Assembly (NCBI GenBank): GCA_005808475.1
Contig: SYLY01000137.1
Coordinates: 1-64,000 of the forward strand
DNA from: Acidobacteriota bacterium
GTDB lineage: Bacteria > Acidobacteriota > Terriglobia > Bryobacterales > Bryobacteraceae
Reading direction: 5' to 3'
DNA length: 64,000 nucleotides
Both the position numbers and the translations under genes were made by a program. The notes beneath the pieces were generated by a model. It worked only from the letters and a program-made list of their open reading frames with translations. It ran no database searches and had not been told where the DNA came from. Shown in pieces: positions 28,748 to 37,286 of the stretch (position 1 is the first letter of the stretch; each line of letters opens with the position of its first letter).

Positions 28748-31672
28748 GTGGCCTGGTACGGCGTTCGAGCGATGGTGTCCTTCGTGGCATGGTCGCTGGG
28801 TGCTATCGCCACCGCCGCCGACTCGGGTTTCGCCGGTCTTCCCGTCTCCGCCGTCCGGTTCGATCCGGCCGAACAGCCGATCCCCAAAGAGGAATTGGAG
28901 TTGCTCGTCGGGCTCCGGCCGGGCTCTGCTCTGGACCCGTCCGCCGTTCGCGAGGCCATCGAACGGCTCTACGCCACGGGCCGCTATACAGATGTCATCG
29001 TTCACGCGGAACGGGACGCCACCGGAGTGTCGATCCGGTTCGAGACGAAAGGAACCTGGTTCGTTGGCCGCGTCACCGTGGAGGGGGTGCCGGACCCCCC
29101 CAACAAGGGCCAACTCGTCAACGCCACCAAGCTCGCGCTCGGAACCCGGTTCGAGACGGACGATGTACGCGCCGCCACTGCCAACCTCGAGAAAAAGCTG
29201 GACGGCAACGGCTTCTTCGAAGCCCGGATCGATCCCCGGCTCGAGTACGACGCACCCACCCAACAGGTGTACATCGACTTCCGGATCGACCCCGGTCCGC
29301 GCGCCCGCTTCACAACGCCGTCGATCCAGGGGCTCGAAGCCAGTCAGATTCCTCGCGTGATCCAGTCCACCAACTGGCCGAGGCTCTGGGGACTGCTCGG
29401 ATGGAAGCCCGTGACGGAGTCCCGCGTCGCGCAGGGGCTCGACCGCGTTCGCCGAAGCTTCGCCAAGCGCGATTACCTGCAAAGCAAGATCTCGCTCGAC
29501 AACCTGGAGTACCTCCCGACCGTGCAACGGGCTCGCCCGGAGCTGACCGTCGAGGCGGGTCCCCAAGTGCGGGTGCGGACCGACGGAGCAAAAGTCTCTC
29601 GGGGCCGCATACGCCAATTGGTTCCGATTTATCAGGAGCAGTCCGCCGACCGCGACCTCATCGTCGAAGGGGCCAGGAACCTGACCGAGTACTTCCGTGC
29701 ACAGGGCTACTTCGAAGCGAAATCGGAATTCACCACCGAGACAGAGACCGACGGCAGCCGCGCCATCGTCTACACGATCGATCGCGGCGACCGGTTCAAG
29801 CTGGCCCGGCTTTCCGTCCAGGGGAATACCTACTTCGACGCGCGGACTATCCGAGAGCGCTTGTTGACCACGCCCGCGACGCGTCTCCGCTACCGGCGTG
29901 GCCGTTTCAGCGATTCCCTGTTGCGCAACGACATCGACTCCATCCGTGAGCTCTACGTTTCCAACGGTTTCCGGAGCGTCAAGATCGGCTCCGACCTCCA
30001 ACGCGGTTTGCCGGGCAAGCCGAATTGGCTCCAACTCGGCATTCGGATCGAGGAAGGTCCGCAGTGGCTGATCGCCCGGCGTCAAATCGAGGGCGTGTCA
30101 GCCGCGCACGAAGCCGAGATCGATCAGATGGTCACATCGGCTCCTGGCCAGCCGTTCAGTGAGGCCAGCCTCGCGGCGGACCGGGACAACGTTCTCGCCT
30201 ACTACTACAACAATGGATATCCGAACGCTTCCTTCGATTGGCAGGTCGCGGCCGCCCGCGACGCCAACCGGGTGGACCTGAAACTGACTGTCGTCGAGGG
30301 TGCGCCTCAGTTCGTGCGCAACTTCCTGATCGGCGGGCTGGATGTCAGCGACCCCGAAATGGTCTTGCGCCGCATCCGGCTCACTCCGGGAGAGCCGCTC
30401 TCGCAGGCCCGCCTGGTGGAAAGCCAGCGCCGCCTCTATGACTTGGGAGTGTTCGCGCGGGTGGATGTGGCGGTTCAGAATCCGGACGGGACCGAGTCCG
30501 GGAAGTACGTCTTGTACCAGTTCGAAGAGGCGCGGAAGTACTCGATCAACTTCGGTTTCGGGGCCGAGATCGCGCGCATCGGGAGTGGAACGCCCAATTT
30601 CGACGCTCCCGCGGGTCAGCCGGGCTTCAGCCCGCGAGCTTCACTCGGCATCACGCGAACGAACTTCGCCGGAACGGGGCACTCGGTCAGCCTCCAAACG
30701 AGGGTGTCGAACATCCAGAAGAGGGTTCTGGCGAGCTACATCGCTCCGCAGTTCAAAGGATCGGACAACGTCACTCTCACCGTGAGCGGCCTGTACGATC
30801 AGTCGCTGGACGTCCGGACTTTTCAGGCGACGCGCCAGGAGGGCTCTGTGCAGCTCAGCAACCGGGTGTCGCGCGACGTCACCTTCCAAAGCCGGTTCAC
30901 CTACCGCCGCAACATCATCTCGTCGCTCGCCATCGACGACGACTTGGTGCCGATCTTCTCCCGGCCCGGCCGCGTCGGCATCGCGTCCACCACGTTCATC
31001 CAGGACCGCCGCGATAATCCCATCGACTCCAAGCGGGGCTATTACAATACAATCGACTTCGGATTCGCATCGAAGATTTTCGCGTCGCAGACCGACTACG
31101 CCCGGGTCCTGGCGCGCAACTCGACCTATCACCGCGTGTGGAAGGACGTCGTGCTCGCAAGAAGCGTGGCGGTGGGCTGGCTCAACAGCTTCACCGTGGG
31201 TGGAGTCAGCGAGGTTCCGCTGCCCGAGCGGTTCTTTTCGGGCGGCGCTTCGAGCCATCGCGGCTTTCCCGACAATCAGGCGGGACCGCGGGACCTGCGC
31301 ACCGGATTCCCCCTGGGCGGCAGCGGTCTGCTGAACTCCAACTTCGAGCTTCGGTTCCCGCTCATCGGCGACTCGGTGGGAGGCGTACTATTCCACGACG
31401 CCGGCAACGTCTACTCCTCCTTGAAGACGATCTCGTTCCGTGTTCAGCAGCGCGATTTCAAGGACTTCGACTATATGGTGCACGCCGTGGGCGCGGGCAT
31501 CCGGTATCGCACACCCGTCGGACCGGTGCGCATCGACTTCGCCTACGCGCCCAACTCGCCCAGCTTCCAGTTCGAAAAGCGCGACGGATTCGTTCCCGTG
31601 GTTCCGCGCACGATCGTCACACAACGCCTCAACCCTCTCGAATTCCACTTCTCGCTCGGGCAAACGTTCTGA
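28748..31672 (+). CDS. Omp85/BamA-family outer-membrane assembly protein
   Basis: 974 residues. It inserts beta-barrel or autotransporter-like proteins into the outer membrane. Signal peptide about 1-24 (MVSFVAWSLGAIATA). Several POTRA domains follow (about 30-570), recognisable by repeated GxxF/YxxAxI-type ends such as LDGNGFFEARIDP, YFRAQGYFEAKSEF, YVSNGFRSVKIG and YYYNNGYPNASFDW. The C-terminal third is a 16-strand barrel with the Omp85 signature region (SGGASSHRGFPDNQAGPRD) and a terminal aromatic, FHFSLGQTF. The start is GTG with TATGAT 9 bases upstream. It leads an operon with a SurA-like protein and TamB, so a TamA-like role with TamB is as likely as classic BamA. Confidence 0.88.
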   Translation: MAWYGVRAMVSFVAWSLGAIATAADSGFAGLPVSAVRFDPAEQPIPKEELELLVGLRPGSALDPSAVREAIERLYATGRYTDVIVHAERDATGVSIRFETKGTWFVGRVTVEGVPDPPNKGQLVNATKLALGTRFETDDVRAATANLEKKLDGNGFFEARIDPRLEYDAPTQQVYIDFRIDPGPRARFTTPSIQGLEASQIPRVIQSTNWPRLWGLLGWKPVTESRVAQGLDRVRRSFAKRDYLQSKISLDNLEYLPTVQRARPELTVEAGPQVRVRTDGAKVSRGRIRQLVPIYQEQSADRDLIVEGARNLTEYFRAQGYFEAKSEFTTETETDGSRAIVYTIDRGDRFKLARLSVQGNTYFDARTIRERLLTTPATRLRYRRGRFSDSLLRNDIDSIRELYVSNGFRSVKIGSDLQRGLPGKPNWLQLGIRIEEGPQWLIARRQIEGVSAAHEAEIDQMVTSAPGQPFSEASLAADRDNVLAYYYNNGYPNASFDWQVAAARDANRVDLKLTVVEGAPQFVRNFLIGGLDVSDPEMVLRRIRLTPGEPLSQARLVESQRRLYDLGVFARVDVAVQNPDGTESGKYVLYQFEEARKYSINFGFGAEIARIGSGTPNFDAPAGQPGFSPRASLGITRTNFAGTGHSVSLQTRVSNIQKRVLASYIAPQFKGSDNVTLTVSGLYDQSLDVRTFQATRQEGSVQLSNRVSRDVTFQSRFTYRRNIISSLAIDDDLVPIFSRPGRVGIASTTFIQDRRDNPIDSKRGYYNTIDFGFASKIFASQTDYARVLARNSTYHRVWKDVVLARSVAVGWLNSFTVGGVSEVPLPERFFSGGASSHRGFPDNQAGPRDLRTGFPLGGSGLLNSNFELRFPLIGDSVGGVLFHDAGNVYSSLKTISFRVQQRDFKDFDYMVHAVGAGIRYRTPVGPVRIDFAYAPNSPSFQFEKRDGFVPVVPRTIVTQRLNPLEFHFSLGQTF

Positions 31673-31673
31673 C

Positions 31674-32324
31674 ATGATACGAACGCTCTTCCTTTTGGCC
31701 GCCGCGACCTGCACCCTACCGGGGGAGTTGGTCGACCGCGTGGCTGTGGCCCTGGGGAATCAGGCGGTGACGCTCAGCGCCATTGACGAGCAGATCCGCG
31801 TGAGCGCGTTCCTGAACCGCCAGCCCGCCGATTTTTCCCCGGTCCACCGCCGCCGCATGGCGGAACGGATGATCGAACAGACGCTGCTGCGCCGTGAGAT
31901 GGAGGCGAGCCGCTTCACCCTCCCCGGCGGCTCCGAGGTATCGGCCGCGCTCGAGCGAACCCGCAAGGATCGTGGTGAAACAGAAGCGGAGTTCCAGGCG
32001 GCCATGACCAAGTACGGCGTCGGCGCGGACGCGCTGGCGCGAAACCTGGTGTTCCAACTGACCATTTTGCGCTTCATCGAACTGCGCTTCCGGCCGGGCT
32101 CCACGGTGAGCGATGGCGAGGTGGAGATTTACTACCGGGAGACGTTCGTACCCGCCTGGGAGCGCCGGAACGCGGCCGGTGTCACGCCGCCCGATCTCGA
32201 CGACGCACGCGAAGAAATCGAGCAGGTTCTGCTGCAAACCAAGGTCGATCAATCGATGGACGAGTGGCTCAAACAGACACGCGCCCGAACCAGAGTGCGA
32301 TTCCTCGAAGAGGCGTTCCAATGA
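31674..32324 (+). CDS. SurA N-domain-like periplasmic chaperone, no isomerase domain
   Basis: 216 residues. Signal peptide (IRTLFLLAAATCTLPG), then ELVDRVAVALGNQAVTLSAID, typical of the SurA N-terminal chaperone helix bundle, with MAERMIEQTLLRREMEASRF. SurA proteins usually continue into PpiC peptidyl-prolyl isomerase domains; none is visible here, and the C-terminus ends in DEWLKQTRARTRVRFLEEAF. It would therefore act as a holdase for unfolded outer-membrane proteins. The start lies one base after the Omp85 stop, and its own stop overlaps the TamB start by ATGA. The coupling implies matched production with both partners. Confidence 0.7.
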   Translation: MIRTLFLLAAATCTLPGELVDRVAVALGNQAVTLSAIDEQIRVSAFLNRQPADFSPVHRRRMAERMIEQTLLRREMEASRFTLPGGSEVSAALERTRKDRGETEAEFQAAMTKYGVGADALARNLVFQLTILRFIELRFRPGSTVSDGEVEIYYRETFVPAWERRNAAGVTPPDLDDAREEIEQVLLQTKVDQSMDEWLKQTRARTRVRFLEEAFQ

Positions 32325-35300
32325 GCCGCCGCGTCAAGAAGGCGCTTTGGATCGGCATTCCGGTGCTGCTCGGCCTGGCAGCCGTAGCGGTCTCCGGTGT
32401 GTATTTCCTGCTTCGGAGCGGGTGGTTCTTCGACAAGCTGCGACTCGCGGTGGAGCAGGAACTCGAGAAATCGACCGGTGGGAAGGCCGAAATCCAGTCC
32501 TTCGCGTTCGACTGGCGGACGATGCGCGCCAACGCCCGCGGCGTGACGATCCACGGACTCGAGCCGGCCGGAGCCGCGCCGTTTGTCTCGATCGGCCGCG
32601 TCACGGTCGGCTTGCATCTGATCTCCCTGGTCGACCGGAAGGTCAATATCGCGCTGCTCGATGTCGAGGGCGCGCGCGTCAACGTCACCGTGGACAAGGA
32701 CGGGCGGACCAGTATCCCCAGTCCAGGTGCACGGACAGGCAAGTCGCCGATGGACCGGTTTCTCGACTTGGCCATCGGCGACTATCGCATCCGCCAGAGC
32801 GAATTTCGCTACCGTTCGGATTCCACCCCCATCGAGGCCGCCGGCAAGGATCTGAACCTGCGGCTCGAGCTGGACCCTGAGAAGCAGGCCTACTCCGGTA
32901 CGATCTCCACCCGCTCGACGCGCATCGAGCGGCTGCTCCCGTTCCCGCTGACCTCGGACATGGACGCCAAGTTCCGGTTCGACCGCGCTGGGTTCGAGAT
33001 CACCGAGTCCAAGGTCTCGGCGGGCGGCTCCACGCTGAAGTTCCAGGGGGCGCTCGGCTCGTTGGAGCGCTTTCATTTGAAAGGAAACTCCGAGGGCGAG
33101 ATCCGCCTCGCCGATCTCCGGCCGGGGATGCCCGGCTCGGTATCCTATCGCGCCAAGGTGGACTACCTCTCCGACCGCGAGTGGACCGCCGTGGGGCACG
33201 GCAAGGCGCGCGATCTCGCCGGTCAGCGGGACGGGATCGCGGTCTCCGGCGTCACCGCCGAGGCCGATTGGACGGCGACGCCCGACCGGCTGGACCTGAG
33301 CAATCTGCGCGCGCAGGTTCTGGGAGGCGAGTTCGCGGGCGTGGCCCGGCTGGATGCATCGGGGGCATATTCGGCCAAAGGCGCCATCCGCGGTTTCGAC
33401 GCGCAGCGGCTGGCGTCGCTACGCCAAGTGACGCTCCCCTGGCAGGCCGTGGTGGCGGGCGACGTCGAGATCGACGCGAGCCGGTTCGCTGCCGACATCA
33501 CCCTGTCCCCATCCCCGGAGGCTACTCCGGTTCAAGGCCGCGCGGTAGTGACGTACACCTTGGCAACCCGCGAAATCGTCATCGGATCGTCGTCGCTCGA
33601 TCTTCCGTCGAGCCGTGTCACGGCGAACGGCAAACCCGGTGAAGCGGTCGAGTTCGTGATCACAACCAAGGATCCGAACGAGCTGTTACCCGCGCTCCGG
33701 CTGGTATCGTCCCGAGCCCCGGCGGAACTACCTCTATCGATGAAACCAGGTGGGGCGATTCAGATCGGCGGACGTTGGACCGGCGGGATCTCCCAGCCTT
33801 TGCTTCAGGGCAACATCAGTCTGGACGCGTTCCGGTACGCGGATCGCGACATCGAACATGCCGAGGCCGACTTCCGGCTGTCGCTCAACAAGGCCGAGTT
33901 CCACGACATTGTGGCGCGCGAGCCGGGAATCGCGATCACGGGCGAGGGCAGCATCGCGCTCGAGGACTGGCGGGCCGGCGACGACGCGGCCGTGACGGCA
34001 AACCTGCAGTTGCAGAGCGCGCGGGTGGAGCACTTGCTGAAGGAGGCCAAACTCGACTACCCGGTGCGAGGTACGGTTTCGGCCTCAATGCGGGCCGCCG
34101 GGTCCCTGGCGCGTCCGGTCGTGACGGGACGGGCGTCCATCGCCGGAGTGGAGCTGGGGACCGAGACGTTCGACGGCGTGGACGCGGAGTTCGAGTTCAG
34201 GGACCGCGTTCTCGAGCTCAAGCAGGGCCGCCTCCGGGAGGGCAAGGGACTGCTCGACTTCTGGGTAAAGGCTGGCGTACCCGTGAACCCGGCCGATCCG
34301 GCGCCCATTTCCTTCCGGGGGGAAGCCGCCGGCTTCCGTCTCGGCCAGTGGCGTGCGGTGCAGGAGCGGCAGGTTCCGCTCGACGGCGGCCTGACTCTGC
34401 ACGTGACCGGCGGCGCCGTCCGGCGAAACGGACAGGTCAACCTCACCGCTCTCGACGGCGAACTGCGTGTCCAGGACGCGAGCGTATCGGGCCGCCGGAT
34501 CGGCGACGCGGTGATCACGTCAAAGACGAATGGCCGAGCCGTCACCGCCAACATCGTGGCGCAGGTGCGCGACTCCACGCTCAAGGGCTTCGCCGAGTGG
34601 AACCTGGGCGGCGTGTCCTACGGACTCGGCCAGTTGCAGTTGTCGCGGATCAGCTTCGCCAACCTGCAGGACCTGGGCTTTATTGGCGCTCCCGGCGAGC
34701 CGCTCGCCTTCAGCGGCTCATTCGACGCCGAGGTGGGATTCTCGGGACCGATCCTCCGGCCCGAAACCTGGACCGGCGTGGCGAAGGTGGCGTCCATCGA
34801 GATCGAGCCCAACCCGCGCACCGCCGCGCGCAGCACGCAACGGTTCCGGCTTCGCAACAAGGAGCCTCTGGTGGCGTCCATCGACGCGAACGGCGTCAAG
34901 TTGCAAGCGGTGCAACTGGTGGCGGAGGGCACGGACCTGGAAGCGGTGGGGACCATCGCGTTCCGGTCCAAGAACCCGTTCAACCTGCAGTTGAAAGGAC
35001 GTCTCAATCTCCCGGTTCTCAGCATGTTCGAGCCGGACCTGATCGCGTCCGGCGTCTCGACGCTCGACGCGGCCGTGCGAGGTTCGTTGAACCGGCCGCA
35101 AGTCACCGGGCGGATGGAGATGAAGGACGCGACGTTCAACCTGCGTGGACTGCCGAACGGTCTCGAGAAGACCAACGCGGCGATCGTCTTCGACCGCACG
35201 CGCGCCAATATCGAAAGGCTCACGGCCCAGACGGGCGGCGGCGATCTCTCGGTGACCGGCTTCGTGGGATTCGGCGGAGACGAGCTCAACTACCGGCTCA

Positions 35301-36268
35301 ACGGAATCGCGCAGCGGGTCCGCGTTCGATACCCGGCGGCGGTGAGCACCACGTTCAACGCGAACCTGAATCTCACCGGCACATCGTCGCGCAGCCTGCT
35401 GAGCGGCGCGGTGACGGTCAACAAGATGGGCATCACGCCGCGAACGGATATCGGCAGCTTGCTGGCCGAGGCGGGCCGAGCCTCCAACGCGCCGGCTACC
35501 GCGCCCAACGACTTCCTGCGCGGCATGCAGTTGGACGTGAAGATCGACACCGCGCCCGACGCGGAACTGCAATCGTCGCTGGCGCGCGACCTCGAGCCGG
35601 ACGCCAGTTTCCGCCTCTACGGCAGCGCGGTGAAGCCGGCGCTGCTGGGACGGGCGTCGCTCAACCGGGGCGAGATCAACTTCTTCGGAAACCAATACAG
35701 CATCACGCGCGGCGACATTTCGTTTTACAACACGGCGAAGGTGGAGCCGGTGCTCGACTTCGATCTCGAGACGCGGGTCCGCGGCGTCACGGTCAACATC
35801 AACTTCACCGGACCGGTGAACCGGCTGGACGTATCCTACCGGTCCGACCCGCCGCTGCGGTCCAACGAGATCGTGGCGCTGCTGGCCGTGGGCCGCACGC
35901 CGGACGCCAGCATCACGCCGAACCTGCCGGGATCGGCTCAGCAGGGATTCCTGCAGAGCACCAACAACACGCTGCTGGGCCAGGCGATCTCCGCGCCGAT
36001 CTCCGGCCGCCTGGAGCGGCTGTTCGGAGTGAGCCGGATCAAGATCGATCCTGAATTGACCGGCGTGACCAATACGCCGCAGGCGCGGCTAACGGTGGAA
36101 CAGCAGTTGTCGCGAGACGTCACCGTCACCTACATCACCAACCTCAACCGGACGCAGCAACAGATCGTGCGGGTGCAGTGGGACCTGAGCCGGGACTTCT
36201 CGGTGCTGGCCGTGCGCGACGATAACGGCGTATTCGGCGTGGATTTTCTTTATAGGAAGAGGTTCTGA
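32321..36268 (+). CDS. tamB: TamB-like translocation and assembly module protein (DUF490)
   Basis: 1315 residues. TamB proteins span the periplasm as a long beta-helix groove, working with an Omp85 partner in outer-membrane protein or lipid transport. A single inner-membrane anchor is at 8-30 (ALWIGIPVLLGLAAVAVSGV). An AsmA-like start follows (SFAFDWRTMRANARGVTIHG). Hundreds of residues of repetitive beta strands come next. The last 350 residues are the DUF490 region with GEINFFGNQYSITRGDISF, FTGPVNRLDVSYRSDPPL and SNEIVALLAVGRTPD, ending in VDFLYRKRF. It overlaps the SurA-like gene by ATGA and precedes the DUF2103 gene by 2 bases. A 34-base piece of its 3' end recurs at 36843. Confidence 0.9.
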   Translation: MSRRVKKALWIGIPVLLGLAAVAVSGVYFLLRSGWFFDKLRLAVEQELEKSTGGKAEIQSFAFDWRTMRANARGVTIHGLEPAGAAPFVSIGRVTVGLHLISLVDRKVNIALLDVEGARVNVTVDKDGRTSIPSPGARTGKSPMDRFLDLAIGDYRIRQSEFRYRSDSTPIEAAGKDLNLRLELDPEKQAYSGTISTRSTRIERLLPFPLTSDMDAKFRFDRAGFEITESKVSAGGSTLKFQGALGSLERFHLKGNSEGEIRLADLRPGMPGSVSYRAKVDYLSDREWTAVGHGKARDLAGQRDGIAVSGVTAEADWTATPDRLDLSNLRAQVLGGEFAGVARLDASGAYSAKGAIRGFDAQRLASLRQVTLPWQAVVAGDVEIDASRFAADITLSPSPEATPVQGRAVVTYTLATREIVIGSSSLDLPSSRVTANGKPGEAVEFVITTKDPNELLPALRLVSSRAPAELPLSMKPGGAIQIGGRWTGGISQPLLQGNISLDAFRYADRDIEHAEADFRLSLNKAEFHDIVAREPGIAITGEGSIALEDWRAGDDAAVTANLQLQSARVEHLLKEAKLDYPVRGTVSASMRAAGSLARPVVTGRASIAGVELGTETFDGVDAEFEFRDRVLELKQGRLREGKGLLDFWVKAGVPVNPADPAPISFRGEAAGFRLGQWRAVQERQVPLDGGLTLHVTGGAVRRNGQVNLTALDGELRVQDASVSGRRIGDAVITSKTNGRAVTANIVAQVRDSTLKGFAEWNLGGVSYGLGQLQLSRISFANLQDLGFIGAPGEPLAFSGSFDAEVGFSGPILRPETWTGVAKVASIEIEPNPRTAARSTQRFRLRNKEPLVASIDANGVKLQAVQLVAEGTDLEAVGTIAFRSKNPFNLQLKGRLNLPVLSMFEPDLIASGVSTLDAAVRGSLNRPQVTGRMEMKDATFNLRGLPNGLEKTNAAIVFDRTRANIERLTAQTGGGDLSVTGFVGFGGDELNYRLNGIAQRVRVRYPAAVSTTFNANLNLTGTSSRSLLSGAVTVNKMGITPRTDIGSLLAEAGRASNAPATAPNDFLRGMQLDVKIDTAPDAELQSSLARDLEPDASFRLYGSAVKPALLGRASLNRGEINFFGNQYSITRGDISFYNTAKVEPVLDFDLETRVRGVTVNINFTGPVNRLDVSYRSDPPLRSNEIVALLAVGRTPDASITPNLPGSAQQGFLQSTNNTLLGQAISAPISGRLERLFGVSRIKIDPELTGVTNTPQARLTVEQQLSRDVTVTYITNLNRTQQQIVRVQWDLSRDFSVLAVRDDNGVFGVDFLYRKRF

Positions 36269-36270
36269 CC

Positions 36271-36573
36271 ATGGCCATGAGGTTGCGCACCGCCGGCGAC
36301 CGGCTAAAGATCGAACACAGTATCGTCGACGGGCTGCGGCCGGTGTTGGAACGTCTTCTCGCGGAAACCCCGGAGATCCGGTCGATCGTTCCCGGCGTAA
36401 TCCGGCGGGTTCGGGACGCGAAGGGACCGGCCACGATTCATATCACCGTTCCGGTGACGAACGGCTGGAAGGCGATCGGCCTGAGTTCGGGGGCGCGGCA
36501 GGAGTTATTCGTCAGCACGGCATTGACCAAGGAGGGGCTGGAGCAGGCGATCGGGCGTGCCTTGGACGCGTAG
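36271..36573 (+). CDS. DUF2103-like small protein
   Basis: 100 residues. The text LRPVLERLLAETPEIRSIVP, then GVIRRVRDAKGPATIHITVP and GWKAIGLSSGARQELFVST, resembles DUF2103 (annotated as predicted metal-binding), although I see no Cys and only one or two His, so metal binding is not obvious. Function unknown. It sits two bases after the tamB stop and probably shares the outer-membrane operon. A 95-base internal piece (36339-36433) is duplicated at 36877-36971, showing the locus underwent tandem duplication. Confidence 0.65.
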   Translation: MAMRLRTAGDRLKIEHSIVDGLRPVLERLLAETPEIRSIVPGVIRRVRDAKGPATIHITVPVTNGWKAIGLSSGARQELFVSTALTKEGLEQAIGRALDA

Positions 36574-36603
36574 GCTGTCACGATTCGTTTCTCGTCACCG
36601 ATC

Positions 36604-36632
36604 TTGCACGTGCCGCTGGCGTGATTCATACT
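36604..36632 (+). promoter_or_regulatory. Putative promoter TTGCAC-17-CATACT (copy A)
   Basis: TTGCAC (36604-36609), 17-base spacer, CATACT (36627-36632). Predicted start near 36639, 4 bases before the ATG at 36643. The same elements are kept in copy B at 36995 and 37018. Confidence 0.4.
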
Positions 36633-36642
36633 GTTGACTGAG

Positions 36643-36831
36643 ATGCTCGCCATGATGTTGATTGAGCTGCTCGGCATGGTGATGTTGGAAGTGGCGGCTG
36701 GGCTGCTGGAGATCCCGGCGGAGTTGGTCCTTCGTTGGATGGGTGACCGCGCGATGCAATGGTCCGTTTTCGCTGCGCCGATGGCGGCGGCCGCGCTGGC
36801 GATCCGTAAGTGGCGGACCGGCCGCTGGTAG
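36643..36831 (+). CDS. Small hydrophobic membrane protein, paralogue A
   Basis: 62 residues from the ATG at 36643; a TTG at 36634 would add three. Two hydrophobic segments: LIELLGMVMLEVAAGLL and WSVFAAPMAAAALAIR, with an amphipathic VLRWMGDRAMQ between, and a basic, aromatic end KWRTGRW. No family recognised. It is real rather than chance because its neighbour at 37034 is a diverged duplicate that keeps the frame, the C-terminal KWRTGRW, and a length change of exactly nine bases. A type I toxin-like or small regulatory membrane peptide is conceivable but unproven. Confidence 0.65.
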   Translation: MLAMMLIELLGMVMLEVAAGLLEIPAELVLRWMGDRAMQWSVFAAPMAAAALAIRKWRTGRW

Positions 36832-36842
36832 CGCTCCGCTGC

Positions 36843-36971
36843 AATACGCCGCGGGCGCGGCTCACGGTGAAACAGCGCCGGTGTTGGAACGTCTTCTCGC
36901 GGAAACCCCGGAGATCCGGTCGATCGTTCCCGGCGTGATCCGGCGGGTTCGGGACGCGAAGGGACCGGCCG
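36843..36971 (+). pseudogene. Fused remnant of the tamB 3' end and DUF2103 gene
   Basis: Bases 36843-36876 copy tamB 36071-36104 with three mismatches, joined to 36877-36971, which copies DUF2103 bases 36339-36433 almost exactly. The join skips 234 bases of the original, and a second gap of 147 bases, at a shared CACGATTC-like motif, leads into repeat unit B. The remnant keeps PVLERLLAETPEIRSIVPG in an open frame, but has no start of its own and lacks the first and last thirds of DUF2103. Confidence 0.8.
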
Positions 36972-37224
36972 CGATTCGTTTCTCGTCCCCACTCTTGCAC
37001 GCGCGGCTGGCGTGATTCATACTGTTGACTGAGATGCTCGGCCAACCGGTTCGCAACATGATGACGCTGGAAGTGGCGGCTTGGCTGCTGGCGATCCCGG
37101 CGGCGCTGGTCCTGCGTTGGATGGGGTACACCACGATGCCGTGGCCCGTTTTCGTGGTGCTGATGGTCGCGGCGGCGCTGGCGATCCACAAATGGCGGAC
37201 CGGCCGCTGGTAACGCTCTGCTAC
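36970..37224 (+). repeat. Tandem repeat unit B
   Basis: Duplicate of unit A at an offset of 391 bases, including the TTGCAC/CATACT promoter-like elements (36995-37000 and 37018-37023) and the second small membrane gene. Confidence 0.8.
37034..37213 (+). CDS. Small hydrophobic membrane protein, paralogue B
   Basis: 59 residues from the ATG at 37034, or 62 from the TTG at 37025. It has the same plan as paralogue A: first hydrophobic helix LEVAAWLLAIPAALVLRW, second WPVFVVLMVAAALAI, and an identical tail KWRTGRW. The N-terminus differs (GQPVRNM) and three codons are missing relative to A. Substitutions keep hydrophobicity while the end is invariant, consistent with selection on the protein. Function unknown. 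Confidence 0.65.
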   Translation: MLGQPVRNMMTLEVAAWLLAIPAALVLRWMGYTTMPWPVFVVLMVAAALAIHKWRTGRW

Positions 37225-37286
37225 CCTGGTATTAGGGCGGAATTGCTCTTTCCATAGCCCAAGACCGAGGGGAGGCGCCATCCAAA

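Larger units (their letters stand above)
36579..36842 (+). repeat. Tandem repeat unit A (small membrane protein gene with its upstream region)
   Basis: Unit A is matched by unit B 391 bases downstream, starting at the CACGATTC motif and running through the 65- and 62-codon frames to shortly after their stops. The upstream part (about 55 bases) is almost identical, while the coding part has diverged, including a 9-base in-frame length difference. Confidence 0.8.

Noticed and set aside
36843-36971. Independent small gene made from the remnant
   Set aside because: An open frame spans it, but it joins unrelated pieces by duplication and deletion and has no start of its own.
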